NCBI RefSeq assembly: GCF_032854445.1
Contig: NC_088305.1
Coordinates: 21,552,955 to 21,616,954 of the forward strand
Origin: Liolophura sinensis
Lineage: Eukaryota; Mollusca; Polyplacophora; Chitonida; Chitonidae
Length of the DNA stretch: 64,000 nucleotides
Reading direction: 5' to 3'
A program made the translations under genes and the position numbers. Each line of letters starts with the position of its first letter. Within the stretch, counting starts at the first letter, position 1. A model generated the notes under the pieces. That model saw only the letters and a list, made by a program, of their open reading frames with translations, was not told the DNA's origin and searched no databases. Below, one piece after another: positions 47,346 to 59,600 of this stretch.

Positions 47346-48329
47346 AAAATGAAATTACACACACACATATATATATATCATTGTTCAGTTATCAGAATTT
47401 ACAAAGTGAACTGTTCTCTGAGGCTGTCTCCAAAATGAAGTGAAAATTAAGCAGTTATTGTCTGGATAAATCTACAGTATTACCTTCGTGGGTGTTTATC
47501 TAACAATCCTGTTTTAAAGTGCTTCATTCAGAACATTGTGTTCAGTTGATACTGTGTGCATGTGATATGTATAGTGTGTGTGTGTCATTATGTACTTACA
47601 TGTAGATATACAACATTATACCAGTACTGTGGCGCATCGGTGCTCAACAAGGAAATAATGCATAATTTAGAGCTGCCACTCTCTGTAAAGAACTGGTTGT
47701 GGTTATATGATGTACATTATGCATTATATATAATAAACAATGCACAGTGTATTTCCATATACTGTACATATACATGTATTTGACCTAAAAAAATTCTCCC
47801 GAATTAATTTGCTCATTTTGGCTGGTTCTGATATCTCTGAGCCGTTTAATCTGTCTTTGAATGGTGTTTTGAGGTTTGTCATGTTTATTGTGTTTGTGGG
47901 ATAATATTCCACTTGAAAAATGTAAAATTCTGTGCCAATATTTTGTAACCTTAGTTATCCTGTTGCAAATTTTTACGACAAATACATAAAGCACATTTAT
48001 ATGTAAAGTTTTGTATAACCAAGGGTACTATAATAATAAAGCTTCTTAATGTGGGTTCTGGATACAGTTTTAAGCATGCACGATAAGTACATTTAGTTCT
48101 GACACAAACATGTGCTTAAACATTTAGTACTAAGTTAGGCAAGTTGTTTAGGGGGGAATGGAGGCAACTATTCATTTTACATGAAAAATTCTGGGGTAAT
48201 TAAGGTTTGGTACATATGGTTAGAAAAGTTGTCTCTGTGTCTTCATGAAGTGGTTGATAAACGTGCTTTTGTGATGTAGGCATCATTATAGTGAGAAAAT
48301 ACGCAATTTTTTTTTTTTTTTATCAACAT

Positions 48330-48700
48330 GAACCTGTACTGTACATGTGGCTGCCACATGCATGTACTGCATCTGGCTCCTTCATACATGTACTGTACAT
48401 GTTACTCCTACAGACATACTGTACATGTCCCTCCTACATGCATGTACTGTACAAACTGCTACTATATGCTAGTGCCGTACATCTGGCTCCTTCATGCTTT
48501 TACTGCATCTGGTTCCTACATGTACTGTATGTTTGCCCCTACATCTTCATGCATTTAAATAGCGTGTAAATATTGTATTGTAAATACATGTAGCTGCATC
48601 ATGCAGTACACTGCATTTTACTGCATGTACTGTATGTGGCACCTACATGCAGATATACATGTAACTGTACTGTCCTACTACATAATTGTACTGTACTGTA
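48330..48700. repeat. Degenerate tandem array of TACATGTACTG-rich units
   Basis: Repeated CATGTACTGTACATG with CTCCTACATGCATGTACTG variants every 25-35 bp. Probably a diverged arm of the 62-bp satellite beyond it. Confidence 0.65.
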
Positions 48701-48701
48701 G

Positions 48702-48960
48702 GGGCCTCCGTGGCTCAGTTGGTTAGCGCCCTAGCGCAGCGTAATGACCCAGGAGCCTCTCACCAAGGCAGTCGCTGTGAGTTCAAGTCCAGCTTATGCT
48801 GGCTTCCTCTCCAGCCGTACGTGGTCTTCCAGCAACCTGCAGATGGTTGTGGGTTTCCACCGGGCCTCCCGCCATAAATCTGGCCGCTGTGTATAAGTGA
48901 AATAGTCTTGAGTACGGCGTTAAACACCAATCAAATAAATAAATAAATAAATAAATAAAT
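48702..48960 (+). repeat. SINE family 1, full length, inserted in a satellite
   Basis: Head GGGGCCTCCGTGGCTCAGTT then GGTTAGCGCCCTAGCGCAG (A box), GAGTTCAAGTCC (B-box-like), CAGCAACCTGCAGATGGTTG, GGCCGCTGTGTATAAGTGAA and an (AAAT) tail of seven units. Both edges fall inside ACTGTACTGTA satellite words. Confidence 0.9.
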
Positions 48961-50245
48961 ACTGTACTGTACACGACTCATACATGAATGTAGTGATATG
49001 GTTGCCACATGCTTGTACTGTGCTGTACATGTACACAACTTGTACATGAATGCAGTGATGTGGTTGCCACATGCTTGTACTGTGCTGTACATTTACACGA
49101 CTCATACATGAATGTAGTGATGTGGTTGCTGCATGCTTGTACTGTACTGTATATGGACACAACTCATATATGAATGTAGTGATGTGGTTGCTACATGCTT
49201 GTACTGTGCTGTACATGTACACGACTTGTACATGAATGCAGTGATGTGGTTGCCACATGCTTGGGCTGTACTGTACATGTACAGGGGGCCTCAGTGGCTC
49301 AGTCGGTTAGCGCGCTAGTGCAGCGTAATGACCCAGGAGTCTCTCACCAATGCGGTCGCTGTGAGTTCAAGACCAGCTCATGGTGGGTTCCCCCGGGCTG
49401 TGCCCGGTTTCCTCCCACCATAATGCTGGCCGTCGTTGTATAAGTGAAATATTCTTGAGTATGGCGTAAAACACCAATCAAATAAATAAATAAATACTGT
49501 ACATGTACACGACTCATACATGAATGTAGTGATGTGGTTGCCACATGCTTGTACTGTGCTGTACATGTACACGACTCATGCATGAATGTAGTGATGTGGC
49601 TGCCACATGCTTGTACTGTGCTGCACATGTACAAGACTCATGCATGAATGTAGTGATGTGGTTGCCACATGCTTGTATTGTGCTGTGCATGTACACAACT
49701 CATACATGAATTTAGTGATGTGGTTGCCACATGCTTGTACTGTGCTGTACATGTACACAACTCATACATGAATGCAGTAATATGGTTGCCACATGCTTGT
49801 ACTGTGCTGTACATGTACACAACTCATACATGAATGCAGTGATGTGGTTGCCAAATGCTTGTACTGTGCTGTACATGTACACAACTCATGCATGAATGCA
49901 GTGATATGGTTGCCACATGCTTGTCCTGTGTTGTACGTGTACTCAACTCATACATGCATTTAGTGATGTGGTTGCCACATGCTTGTGCTGTACTGTACAT
50001 GTACACGACTTGTACATGAATGCAGTAATATGGTTGCCACATGCTTGTACTGTGCTGTACATGTACACAACTCATACATGAATGCAGTGATGTGGTTGCC
50101 ACATGCTTGTACTATGCTGTACATGTACTCAACTCATACATGAATTTAGTAATGTGGTTGCCACATGCTTGCACTGTACTGTACATGTACACGACTTGTA
50201 CATGAATGCAGTGATACGTTTGCCACATGCTTGTACTGCAGACTG
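48961..50245. repeat. 62-bp satellite array, about 17 copies
   Basis: Unit contains ATGCTTGTACTGTGCTGTAC, ATGTACACAACTCATACATG, AATGCAGTGATGTGG and TTGCCAC; spacing is 62 bp. Copies differ at a few positions (CAACTCATACA or CGACTTGTACA). A SINE at 49.29-49.50 kb interrupts it. Long minus-strand frames across it are repeat artefacts. Confidence 0.92.
49287..49497 (+). repeat. SINE family 1, internally deleted, inserted in the 62-bp satellite
   Basis: Head GGCCTCAGTGGCTCAGTCGG with GGTTAGCGCGCTAGTGCAG, GAGTTCAAGACCAGCTCATG, then a 50-bp internal deletion and a normal end (ACACCAATCAAATAAATAAA). Flanked by CTGTACATGTACA on both sides, which may be satellite sequence or a target duplication. Confidence 0.88.
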
Positions 50246-50934
50246 CTCCTGTATGTGGAAGTCAGACAGGCTTGACATGGGTAATTATACATGTATGGTT
50301 ACAGTTGAAATACAGTCCGTCTCTTCACCACACTACATGTGTATACAGCCCTCTTCAGACTGTAATTGGTTTGATTAGATTTGTTTGCACAGCCGTCTTT
50401 GTCAGTTTATTTTCAGTACATCAAAGACTTCTAGCGAACCTCTGTCACAAAACTTTGTACATGTATGTAGAGATCTGCTGGGCCTTACATGTATTAAACT
50501 GTGTTGGTTTGGTATATACAGGAGGTGCTGATGTAAAGGTCACATTCCCATGAGGTTTTTTGGTGGATGTCATTTTGATGAAAACTGGAATTTGTATAGG
50601 AATACGTGTAATTTGCAGGAATTTTTTGGTTTTTTTTAAAGTAAGATGTAGCATTTGCAAAGTCCACATTTCAAGCAGAATTTCTACAAATTAGATGACT
50701 TGTTGTTGGTTTTTCTATACCCTACTCTGACATTGATAAAAGAGTTATTGTGCCTATTAAAATTGGTTTGTTAGCAAATTCTTGTTCCAGATGAATTTTT
50801 TCCTTATCTTTTTAAGTGCTATGTCAAACTGTCAATGTACTGTCGCAGTTCGGCGAAGACTTGAAGATTTCCTGGTAACTCTCATTTCCTTGTACTATTC
50901 ATAGTGAGAGAAAAAAAATTTTGATAAAGCCCCT

Positions 50935-50951
50935 CCCCCCCCCCCCCCCCA
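50935..50951. repeat. Poly(C) tract
   Basis: An uninterrupted run of C after CCCCTCCC. Homopolymer length may be inexact. Confidence 0.8.
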
Positions 50952-51770
50952 AAGAAACAGAAGAACTATCAAAATCATATTTATTCAGGTACATGTGTTT
51001 CGGGTCTGGTAGCTGGCTAACCCTCTGTCTTGAACTCAGGCGAATCATTAAATCAATGGTATGTTAAAAAGTAATTAAATGTTAAAATGTTAAATAAAAA
51101 AATATTAAAAGATAAGATAATGTCAAAATTATACAAACCCACTGACAGACAGACAACAACTTTAAGACCATCTTTTTGCATGTATGGAAAATATCAAAAT
51201 TTACTATCATATCTCCAGAATAGCAGTCATGTAAATGTGAGTGCAGATTTTATATCGACTTTCCAGTACAGTGTGAGGAGTGTCGCTGGAAACAGGTCAG
51301 CTTGATCTGTGTCAGAGGAGTTCATAGCAAACACAGGTGCACTTGGTGAGAGATATGACAAGGCATTGGAGTATATCTGATGTGTGGAATCTCAATTTCC
51401 AGGCTGTTGTTGGAGTTACATCATGACAAATTCTGATGTTGGTTCAAGGGTTTCCCCGGTAGAGGGCACCTGGAATGTTAACATTGAAAATAGTCCCTGT
51501 TTTCAGAGAATGGATGTACAGACCATCCTGTAGGGAAAAATAAAGCCAGTATTATGTGGATGATGGGCACAGGTATATGATAAATATGTGGATCTGATTC
51601 TTACACCTGCAGAATGTCAGTGTGTACAACACATGCACCTCTAGCTGATTTGTGTGTGTATCTTGCACAGGCCTACAATGTATTAACATACAGCAGTCAG
51701 GAAGTACATGGAATTGGAATGTGGTGTCAACGGTGATGCATCTCTGCAGTGTGGGGAGCCAGGGGAGTGG
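50952..51770. other. Non-coding DNA, no feature recognised
   Basis: No exon or repeat was supported. A G-rich tract (15 or more consecutive G) follows at about 51777-51793. Confidence 0.35.
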
Positions 51771-51881
51771 GGGAGGTGGGGGGGGGGGGGGGGAGAGTCT
51801 GAATGGAGTGGGGGCATTCCCGGGGAATTCAGCGATGTCACTTCTGAAAATTTATATATGTATGACAGCAGTCATTGTGGA

Positions 51882-52035
51882 GGAAACCAAGCAATCCAGC
51901 CTTAGGAAAACCAAGCAATCCAGCCTTAGGAAAACCAAGCAATCTAGCCTTAGGAAAACCAAGCAATCTAACCTTAGAAAAACCAAGCAATATAGCCTTA
52001 GGAAAACTAAGCAATCAAGCCTTAGGAAAACCACC
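51882..52035. repeat. 24-bp tandem repeat, about 6 copies
   Basis: Unit AAACCAAGCAATCCAGCCTT plus AGGA. Being a multiple of three it keeps frames open on both strands (KQSSLRKT per unit on the plus strand). No coding context. Confidence 0.85.
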
Positions 52036-53610
52036 ACATTCAGTTTACCAGGTACTTAAAATGCTTGGGATTGACATAAAGCGACAGCCTGCCAGTGGTT
52101 TGATTAGATCACAATACCTCTTTGTCAAGGGGATACCCACTAAATTGATTTTTTGTCAGTGTGTGCCTCGTTATCTTGCTGAACGAAACACAATAATAAT
52201 CTCCTAATGTGGAGCAGAGTCATGGAAAAGATACATGTATATATATGTACATGTACCGTATGTATATATGTATGTATATAATATGTGGCAAACAATGTAC
52301 GGCGCTAGTGAACATTACGCTATAAGATGCTTTTAAACTTGCGTATAAAACAGTATTAAAATGCACAGTGTGTTCTCGTGGTTATGGATTTGCCTGTCAG
52401 CCATCCATGAAAGCTGTCATGTGGCGTACAGGAAGTAAAGGAGCTCGTCAGGTGGTCACTTAAACCAGGTAGGCTTTCACCTCACAGGTGAACAGCAGAA
52501 ATCAATACCATATCCTCAGCCCTAAGGCATTCAGGTGAAAACAATTGGACCCAGATAGATATCGAGGAACCCTACGGATCTCCTTCATAATTACTGTATG
52601 TTCGTGTGTCAGTCAATACGTTTCTTTTCTTTCCACACCATGTACCAGGGCACTAGCTAAAGAAACAACTCTCCGTTTCATTCATCAGTTTCTTGGCCTT
52701 TATCAAAGCTGTCGTTTGTTATGTGTTCTGTCATACCACATCATTATATATCAGATGTCTTGTCTGAACGTAGAAACCCTAGGGGAAAGGCAACCTGTTC
52801 ATGATATTCTTTAATCCCCTAAGGTTGCGCTTACATTTATGTGAAGTAGGATCTCCAGCCATTGTTACATCAGGAAGTGTTTGTTGCAAAACACTCACAA
52901 ATGGTAAAGTGTACATTAGCTCTGAGATTGGTTGGTCATGTTCCCAGCTTGGCATTAACATTAGTTCTGAAAGCTTATCTGGGGAGAATGGAACAGATCT
53001 TAGATCTAAGTGTACATACTGTAACTCTTCAACCTTTACACATGTTGCCAAAGACGTTTATTCATGCATACATGTATTTGGAAGCCCTTATTCTGTGTTT
53101 TCTGATATAATTGTACTTTCTGTGAAGCCAGGACATTGGCCGATACAACCAATGTAGTTTTGTCTCGAGAATCAAATTAAAAATGTGTATAAATTGCACT
53201 GATAGTTGTCTTATATGCGAAAAGGCTGAGGAATTAGGGTACATGACTATGCTTCTATATAGAACTTATTACAGACTGACTTATGAGTTCACAGAGTCGG
53301 TTACGCTAGAAAATTAGAAAGTTACCAATACAACGGATTATACACAATTGTGACACACACATGTGGTAACGTATAGTCAGCCGGTTTAAACTGGTTTTGT
53401 CTGTTAAACCCTGTTATTTAGCATACATGTACATGTAGATTTGGCCCGAAATCATGAAATTCCAAATCAGAATGTCGCATTTTGAAATCTCTTCTGTGTT
53501 AATTTTGCCGCAGTAAGGTGTCTCAAGGACAGAGACACCCCACTGATTAAACCAACCAGTATGGTGATAAGCCAGTCCTCTCACAAGCGTGTTAATTTTG
53601 TTGCTTTCAG
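52036..53610. other. Non-coding DNA upstream of ZMYND11 coding exon 1
   Basis: Open frames such as 52801-53157 have no recognisable family. A TATGTATATATGTA simple stretch lies near 52230-52280. Probably 5' intron of ZMYND11. Confidence 0.4.
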
Positions 53611-53613
53611 AGC

Positions 53614-56600
53614 ATGGTGAAGCCGACTAAACGACGCACGGCCTCCCTGGAGGTGGTCAAGAATCTAATCAAAGGTGTGGCTTACATCAAGCAGCAGAAG
53701 CAGGTGGCGAACTTTGATCGACTGGCCAAATACATGCAGCGAGAGTATGGCTTGAAGTACGGGGAGACCCAGAGAGAGGCTCATAATGCAGTGGAGGACA
53801 ACCTACTTGTCTCATACACCGCCATTGGCAACAAAGGGTCAAAGGTCGGCGTGGAGCAAGAGGGATTCAAAATACCCGATGAGGAATCCCCAGTGGTGAG
53901 GCATTTACATGTATATTCAGTCAAAAAGTAATACTGCCTTGAAATTTCCTGAAGTTAAAAACAAATAAATAAATGTACATTCTGCGTGTAAAGCTATAAA
54001 GGTGCTGCTGATATCAGGAGTCACTATGACAATACTCTGCCATCAAAGTAACACTGCATCAAAATTTCCAAAAGTTAAAAACAAATAAATAAATGTGCAT
54101 TGTGCGTGTAAAGCTATAAAGGTGCTGCTGATATCAGGAGTCACTATGATGATACTCTGCCATCAAAGTGACACTGCATCAAAATTTCCTGAAGTTAAAA
54201 ACAAATAAATAAATGTACATTCTGCGTGTAAAGCTGTAAAGGTGCTGGTGATATCAGGAGTCACTATGACGATACTCTGCCATCAAAGTGACACTGCCTC
54301 GAAATTTCCTGAAGTTAAAAACAAATAAATAAATGTGCATTGTGCGTGTAAAGCTATAAAGGTGCTGCTGATATCAGGAGTCACTATGATGATACTCTGC
54401 CATCAAAGTGACACTGCATCAAAATTTCCTGAAGTTAAAAACAAATAAATAAATGTACATTCTGCATGTAAAGCTATAAAGGTGCGGGTGATATCAGGAG
54501 TCACTATGACGATACTCTGCCATCAAAGTGACACTGCCTCGAAATTTCCTGAAGTTAAAAACAAATAAATAAATGTGCATTGTGCGTGTAAAGCTATAAA
54601 GGTGCTGCTGATATCAGGAGTCACTATGATGATACTCTGCCATCAAAGTAAGACTGCATCAAAATTTCCTGAAGTTAAAAACAAATAAATAAATGTACAT
54701 TCTGCATGTAAAGCTATAAAGGTGCTGCTGATATCAGGAGTCACTATGACGATACTCTGCCATCAAAGTAAGACTGCATCGAAATTTTCTGAAGTTGAAA
54801 ACAAATAAATAAATGTACATTCTGCATGTAAAGCTATAAAGGTGCTGCTGATATCAGGAGTCACTATGACGATACTCTGCCATCAAAATAAGACTGCATC
54901 GAAATTTTCTGAAGTTGAAAACAAATAAATAAATGTACATTCTGCATGTAAAGCTATAAAGGTGCTGCTGATATCAGGAGTCACTATGACGATACTCTGC
55001 CATCAAAGTGACACTGCCTCGAAATTTCCTGAAGTTAAAAACAAATAAATAAATGTACATTCTGCGTGTAAAGCTATAAAGGTGCTGCTGATATCAGGAG
55101 TCACTATGACGATACTCTGCCATCAAAGTGACACTGCCTCGAAATTTCCTGAAGTTAAAAACAAATAAATAAATGTACATTCTGCGTGCAAAGCTATAAA
55201 GGTGCTGCTGATATCAGGAATCACTATGACGATACTCTGCCATCAAAGTAACACTGCATCGAAATTTCCAAAAGTTAAAAACAAATAAATAAATGTGCAT
55301 TGTGCCTGTAAAGCTATAAAGGTGCTGCTGATATCAGGAGTCACTATGATGATACTCTGCCATCAAAGTGACACTGCATCAAAATTTCCTGAAGTTAAAA
55401 ACAAATAAATAAATGTACATTCTGCATGTAAAGCTATAAAGGTGCTGGTGATATCAGGAGTCACTATGACGATACTCTGCCATCAAAGTGACACTGCCTC
55501 GAAATTTCCTGAAGTTAAAAACAAATAAATAAATGTGCATTGTGCGTGTAAAGCTATAAAGGTGCTGCTGATATCAGGAGTCACTATGATGATACTCTGC
55601 CATCAAAGTAAGACTGCATCAAAATTTCCTGAAGTTAAAAACAAATAAATAAATGTACATTCTGCATGTAAAGCTATAAAGGTGCTGCTGATATCAGGAG
55701 TCACTATGACGATACTCTGCCATCAAAGTAAGACTGCATCGAAATTTTCTGAAGTTGAAAACAAATAAATAAATGTACATTCTGCATGTAAAGCTATAAA
55801 GGTGCTGCTGATATCAGGAGTCACTATGACGATACTCTGCCATCAAAGTGACACTGCCTCGAAATTTCCTGAAGTTAAAAACAAATAAATAAATGTACAT
55901 TCTGCGTGTAAAGCTATAAAGGTGCTGCTGATATCAGGAGTCACTATGATGATACTCTGCCATCAAAGTGACACTGCCTCGAAATTTCCTGAAGTTAAAA
56001 ACAAATAAATAAATGTACATTCTGCGTGCAAAGCTATAAAGGTGCTGCTGATATCAGGAATCACTATGATGATACTCTGCCATCAAAGTAACACTGCATC
56101 GAAATTTCCAAAAGTTAAAAACAAATAAATAAATGTGCATTGTGCCTGTAAAGCTATAAAGGTGCTGCTGATATCAGGAGTCACTATGATGATACTCTGC
56201 CATCAAGTAACACTGCATCAAAATTTCCTGAAGTTAAAAACAAATAAATAAATGTACATTCTGCATGTAAAGCTATAAAGGTGCTGCTGATATCAGGAGT
56301 CACTATGATGATAATCTGCCATCAAAGTAACACTGCATCGAAATTTCCTGAAGTTAAACATATAAATTATAAATGTGCATTCTGCATGAAAGGTGCACAA
56401 AATCACCATTGATTGGCAGGTGTAAGAGATAGGGAAGTCCAGGCTATGCCAAGGGTAAGCTGAATTTTAGGTATTTCACATTTATTCAAGTGTAATGAAA
56501 GCGGCTGGATTTAACTGACGAAATCCGATCACCACTGTCAGCTGTGATCATCGATTCTGTATGCCTTTACGTTAACTCACAGCCGATTTCAGGATATGCA

Positions 56601-59600
56601 ATCATTTCGTGCAAGAAGGGTATAGACCACATGGTCACTTTTGCCACATGGTGATTTTTTTAAAGTGTTACGTTACTGTGATACTCCAGTTTTACATCTC
56701 CTTAGAACATCTGATTCAAGCTGTCTCAAACTTTTAGTACTTCAGTTTAACAAAGAATACAAAGCCGTGCCACGCCAGTGGACGTGTACCGTATTGTCGT
56801 ATGCCACAGTGGATGTCAAATGTGTCTGCTGAATAGGCTGTTTCCCTGTGTTCAGTTGTGAAAACAATGCTCACATCACTGAAGCGATTTACCCTATACA
56901 TCAATCTTCTGGGCTGAATGGATGGCTCTTTTGCAGGATAATGGTTATTCATGGACAGGATATGTGGGAGTATTTGGTGTCAGTAATCCTTACATTTAGC
57001 CAATCCTGTCACTGAGTAGCCATCAGTTTTCTGTGGACAAAATGGTCACATTGAGGACATCATGGTGGTCAGATTCTGTATCAGATGTCATATTTAGGCA
57101 TCTGATTATGTACCTTTTTTTAGCTGGCAAAAGAAATGATATCACTATTTAAATGGTAATTTGTGGATACAACAGTCGGTCTTCTGAAGGAATACTAGTA
57201 GATCGTCTGTGGATAAATTCATGAATACTCAGCGACAGGACACAGAGATGATTTATACAAGGTCTGTAATTCTCATATTGGTCATGGCTGACACTATTTC
57301 ACCCATTATGGGGATGACAGTCAGATTTATTTGCATGTCAACATAATCTTGACAGACTGATGGTGTCACTAAGTAACCATGTAACTTATCATGTAGACAT
57401 CCACCCACCATAATGCTGGCCGCCGTCGAATAAGTGAAATATTCTTGAGTACGGCGTAAAACACCAGAAACTCTCATAATATGAGGGTTACTAACACCAT
57501 GTATTTCTGTGTCATATCACACAGTTACCATGTAAAGAATTTATTCTGCTAAAGACCCATTAATTCAGCACAAAAGACTGATGTATGGGCGAATCGCTTG
57601 ACTGATGTGGTCATTGTTTTTAGATTCTGCAGCAGCCTGCAAAGGGAGAAAACCTACATGTAATCAACAGACACATGTGATGCCACTATAGGGTAAGGAA
57701 ATATACACATCGCCCACGTGAAAGACGCTTATCAATGAAAAGCAGTATTTTGTCGCATAAATATACATATGTGTATGTTGTTGTTAGGTGGATGACGGCC
57801 ATGACTGGTACTGCTTTGAGTGCCACAAGCCTGGTGAAGTGCTGACATGCTCTGACTGCTGGAGAGTGTTTCACCCCGGCTGTACTGAGGAAGAATGGGG
57901 GAGTGGCATCAAGTTCTCCTGTCTCGCTTGTAAGGTGGGTTCAAACACACCTGTCCAACACATACCTGTACAGTACCTGTCTATTCCCTCAGACCCATCC
58001 ACAACCTTTAATAGTATTAACATCACAAAACTTTATGGATTCTTTCCACTTATTATTTTATTAACTTCCAAATGTCTCTATAAAGATAAGCCAGTTTGAT
58101 AACTGACATAATTATTCAACCTGTTACAAGCAGCATGTATACATACATTCTTACTTGGTATGGAACTCACCAATATTAGGTTTATCGGATCACTATGGAA
58201 TGCTTCTGCAGTATGGACAAGATTCCCAGTTTGATAACAAATACTGAATTATAAGTGCTGATTTAGAATACAGTTTTGTTAGTGGCTCGTGTGGCAGTGT
58301 AAAAGGATTTTTGTGTTGATTGGAAGCAGCCCACAAGCTCTTGGGTTTCCATCTTTAGGCTTCTGTGTAAAGACCCATGCTAGCCAATTACCCACAGACA
58401 CATTGTACAGTCTTTTTGATCTAGAAACTCGGCTGAACCTTTTTATGGATAATGTAAGTTTTTTTTTTCTTCTCTGAAATGTACATGTACCATAATGTGT
58501 AAACCATGTATTTTGAGATGTACAAATTGTAGTGCTCTTGAAGACTTAAATGGCTAAATTCTGAGCAAAATCTCTGGACACCTGTACCTCAGACAATCAT
58601 GTTTTGTTTTGTTTTTCGTTTCTGGTTGCGCCGTTGCCAGGATATTGAGGTATGAGACTTTTCTTTAGCAAGTCATCATGATCTCATATTATCATTATCA
58701 TCACTGTCATTGTCATCATCATCATCACCCTGAAATTTTGATATCACTTACATTGTAGATGATTAACATAGTGCTCACTTGATGGTGTCATCACAAGATT
58801 CTCCACCATGTGGCATGTGTGTGTAGTGCTAGTTTGTTACATTGTGTGTGGGATAATATTTAACCCTTCAAGACCTTCATTTTCATCATTGTTGTACAAC
58901 AAACTAAATGAATTTCCTTGGATTTACTTTACTGGAACCCACCAGAATCTAGTTCAAATGTAGTACTACAAAGTAGAAACCTGTACGAATGAAGGTTTTA
59001 ATACATATGAAAGTGGACAGCTTTTGAGTTGTCTGTGTTCCTAACTTTAATGATGAAAAGCTATAGATTTTCTATTTTTTTTTTTTTTTTTGTTTCTTTT
59101 TTTTTTAAAGAGGTTTTAAAATCCTGTAGTTTTAGTTTACAGGAGTTATGATATGAATGGGATTCCCATCGAGAGTTAAAACACCGCCTCGTCCTTTCTG
59201 TGCATTCCAATAACATTTACAGCAAGCATACACTGACCTGTAACTGGAAGCAGTAGGGTTAATAATAGCCGTGGGTTTTCCGTCAATTTAAGGCTGACAT
59301 ACATCGGCCCGTACACCTGACAACAAAACATTGCATTGCAAATTTCCACAAATTTTAGGTTTATTTAGTGGGCTAATGGATAAGATCTAACTCAAGCTAA
59401 TTTGCATGCAAAATAATGCATGGGCATTTTGTGGCATAAAACAGGTAATAAAAATGTTACCAGATTTCACCTAAAGTTTGGTATTTCACAACGCACTTTC
59501 AGAAGCACATTAAGGCGTTAAAATGATACTTTTGATGCCAACACTGAAGTTTTTCTGATAAAAAATGAATTGAATTTTACCGAAACACTCTAATATAAGA

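Noticed and set aside
48702..48790. Functional tRNA genes at SINE heads (also 60701-60790 and 49287-49370)
   Set aside because: Only A- and B-box-like parts are present; the sequences continue into the SINE body and do not fold into a full cloverleaf with an acceptor stem.
48920..50102. Chain of 60-112 aa minus-strand frames with a repeated CTCTAQYKHVATTSLHSCMS motif
   Set aside because: Each is one to three units of the 62-bp satellite; frame changes follow the period.
50820..50875. Small exon-like segment (AAG acceptor, ATTTCCTG|GTAACT donor)
   Set aside because: Splice sites are weak, the 20-residue product is unrecognised and there is no link to a neighbouring gene.
52801..53157. 118-aa open frame as a gene
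   Set aside because: No family features, it overlaps other frames of similar length on both strands, and it lies just upstream of ZMYND11 in probable intron.
53917..56395. CRISPR array
   Set aside because: The 120-bp units are contiguous with no unique spacers, in an animal intron.
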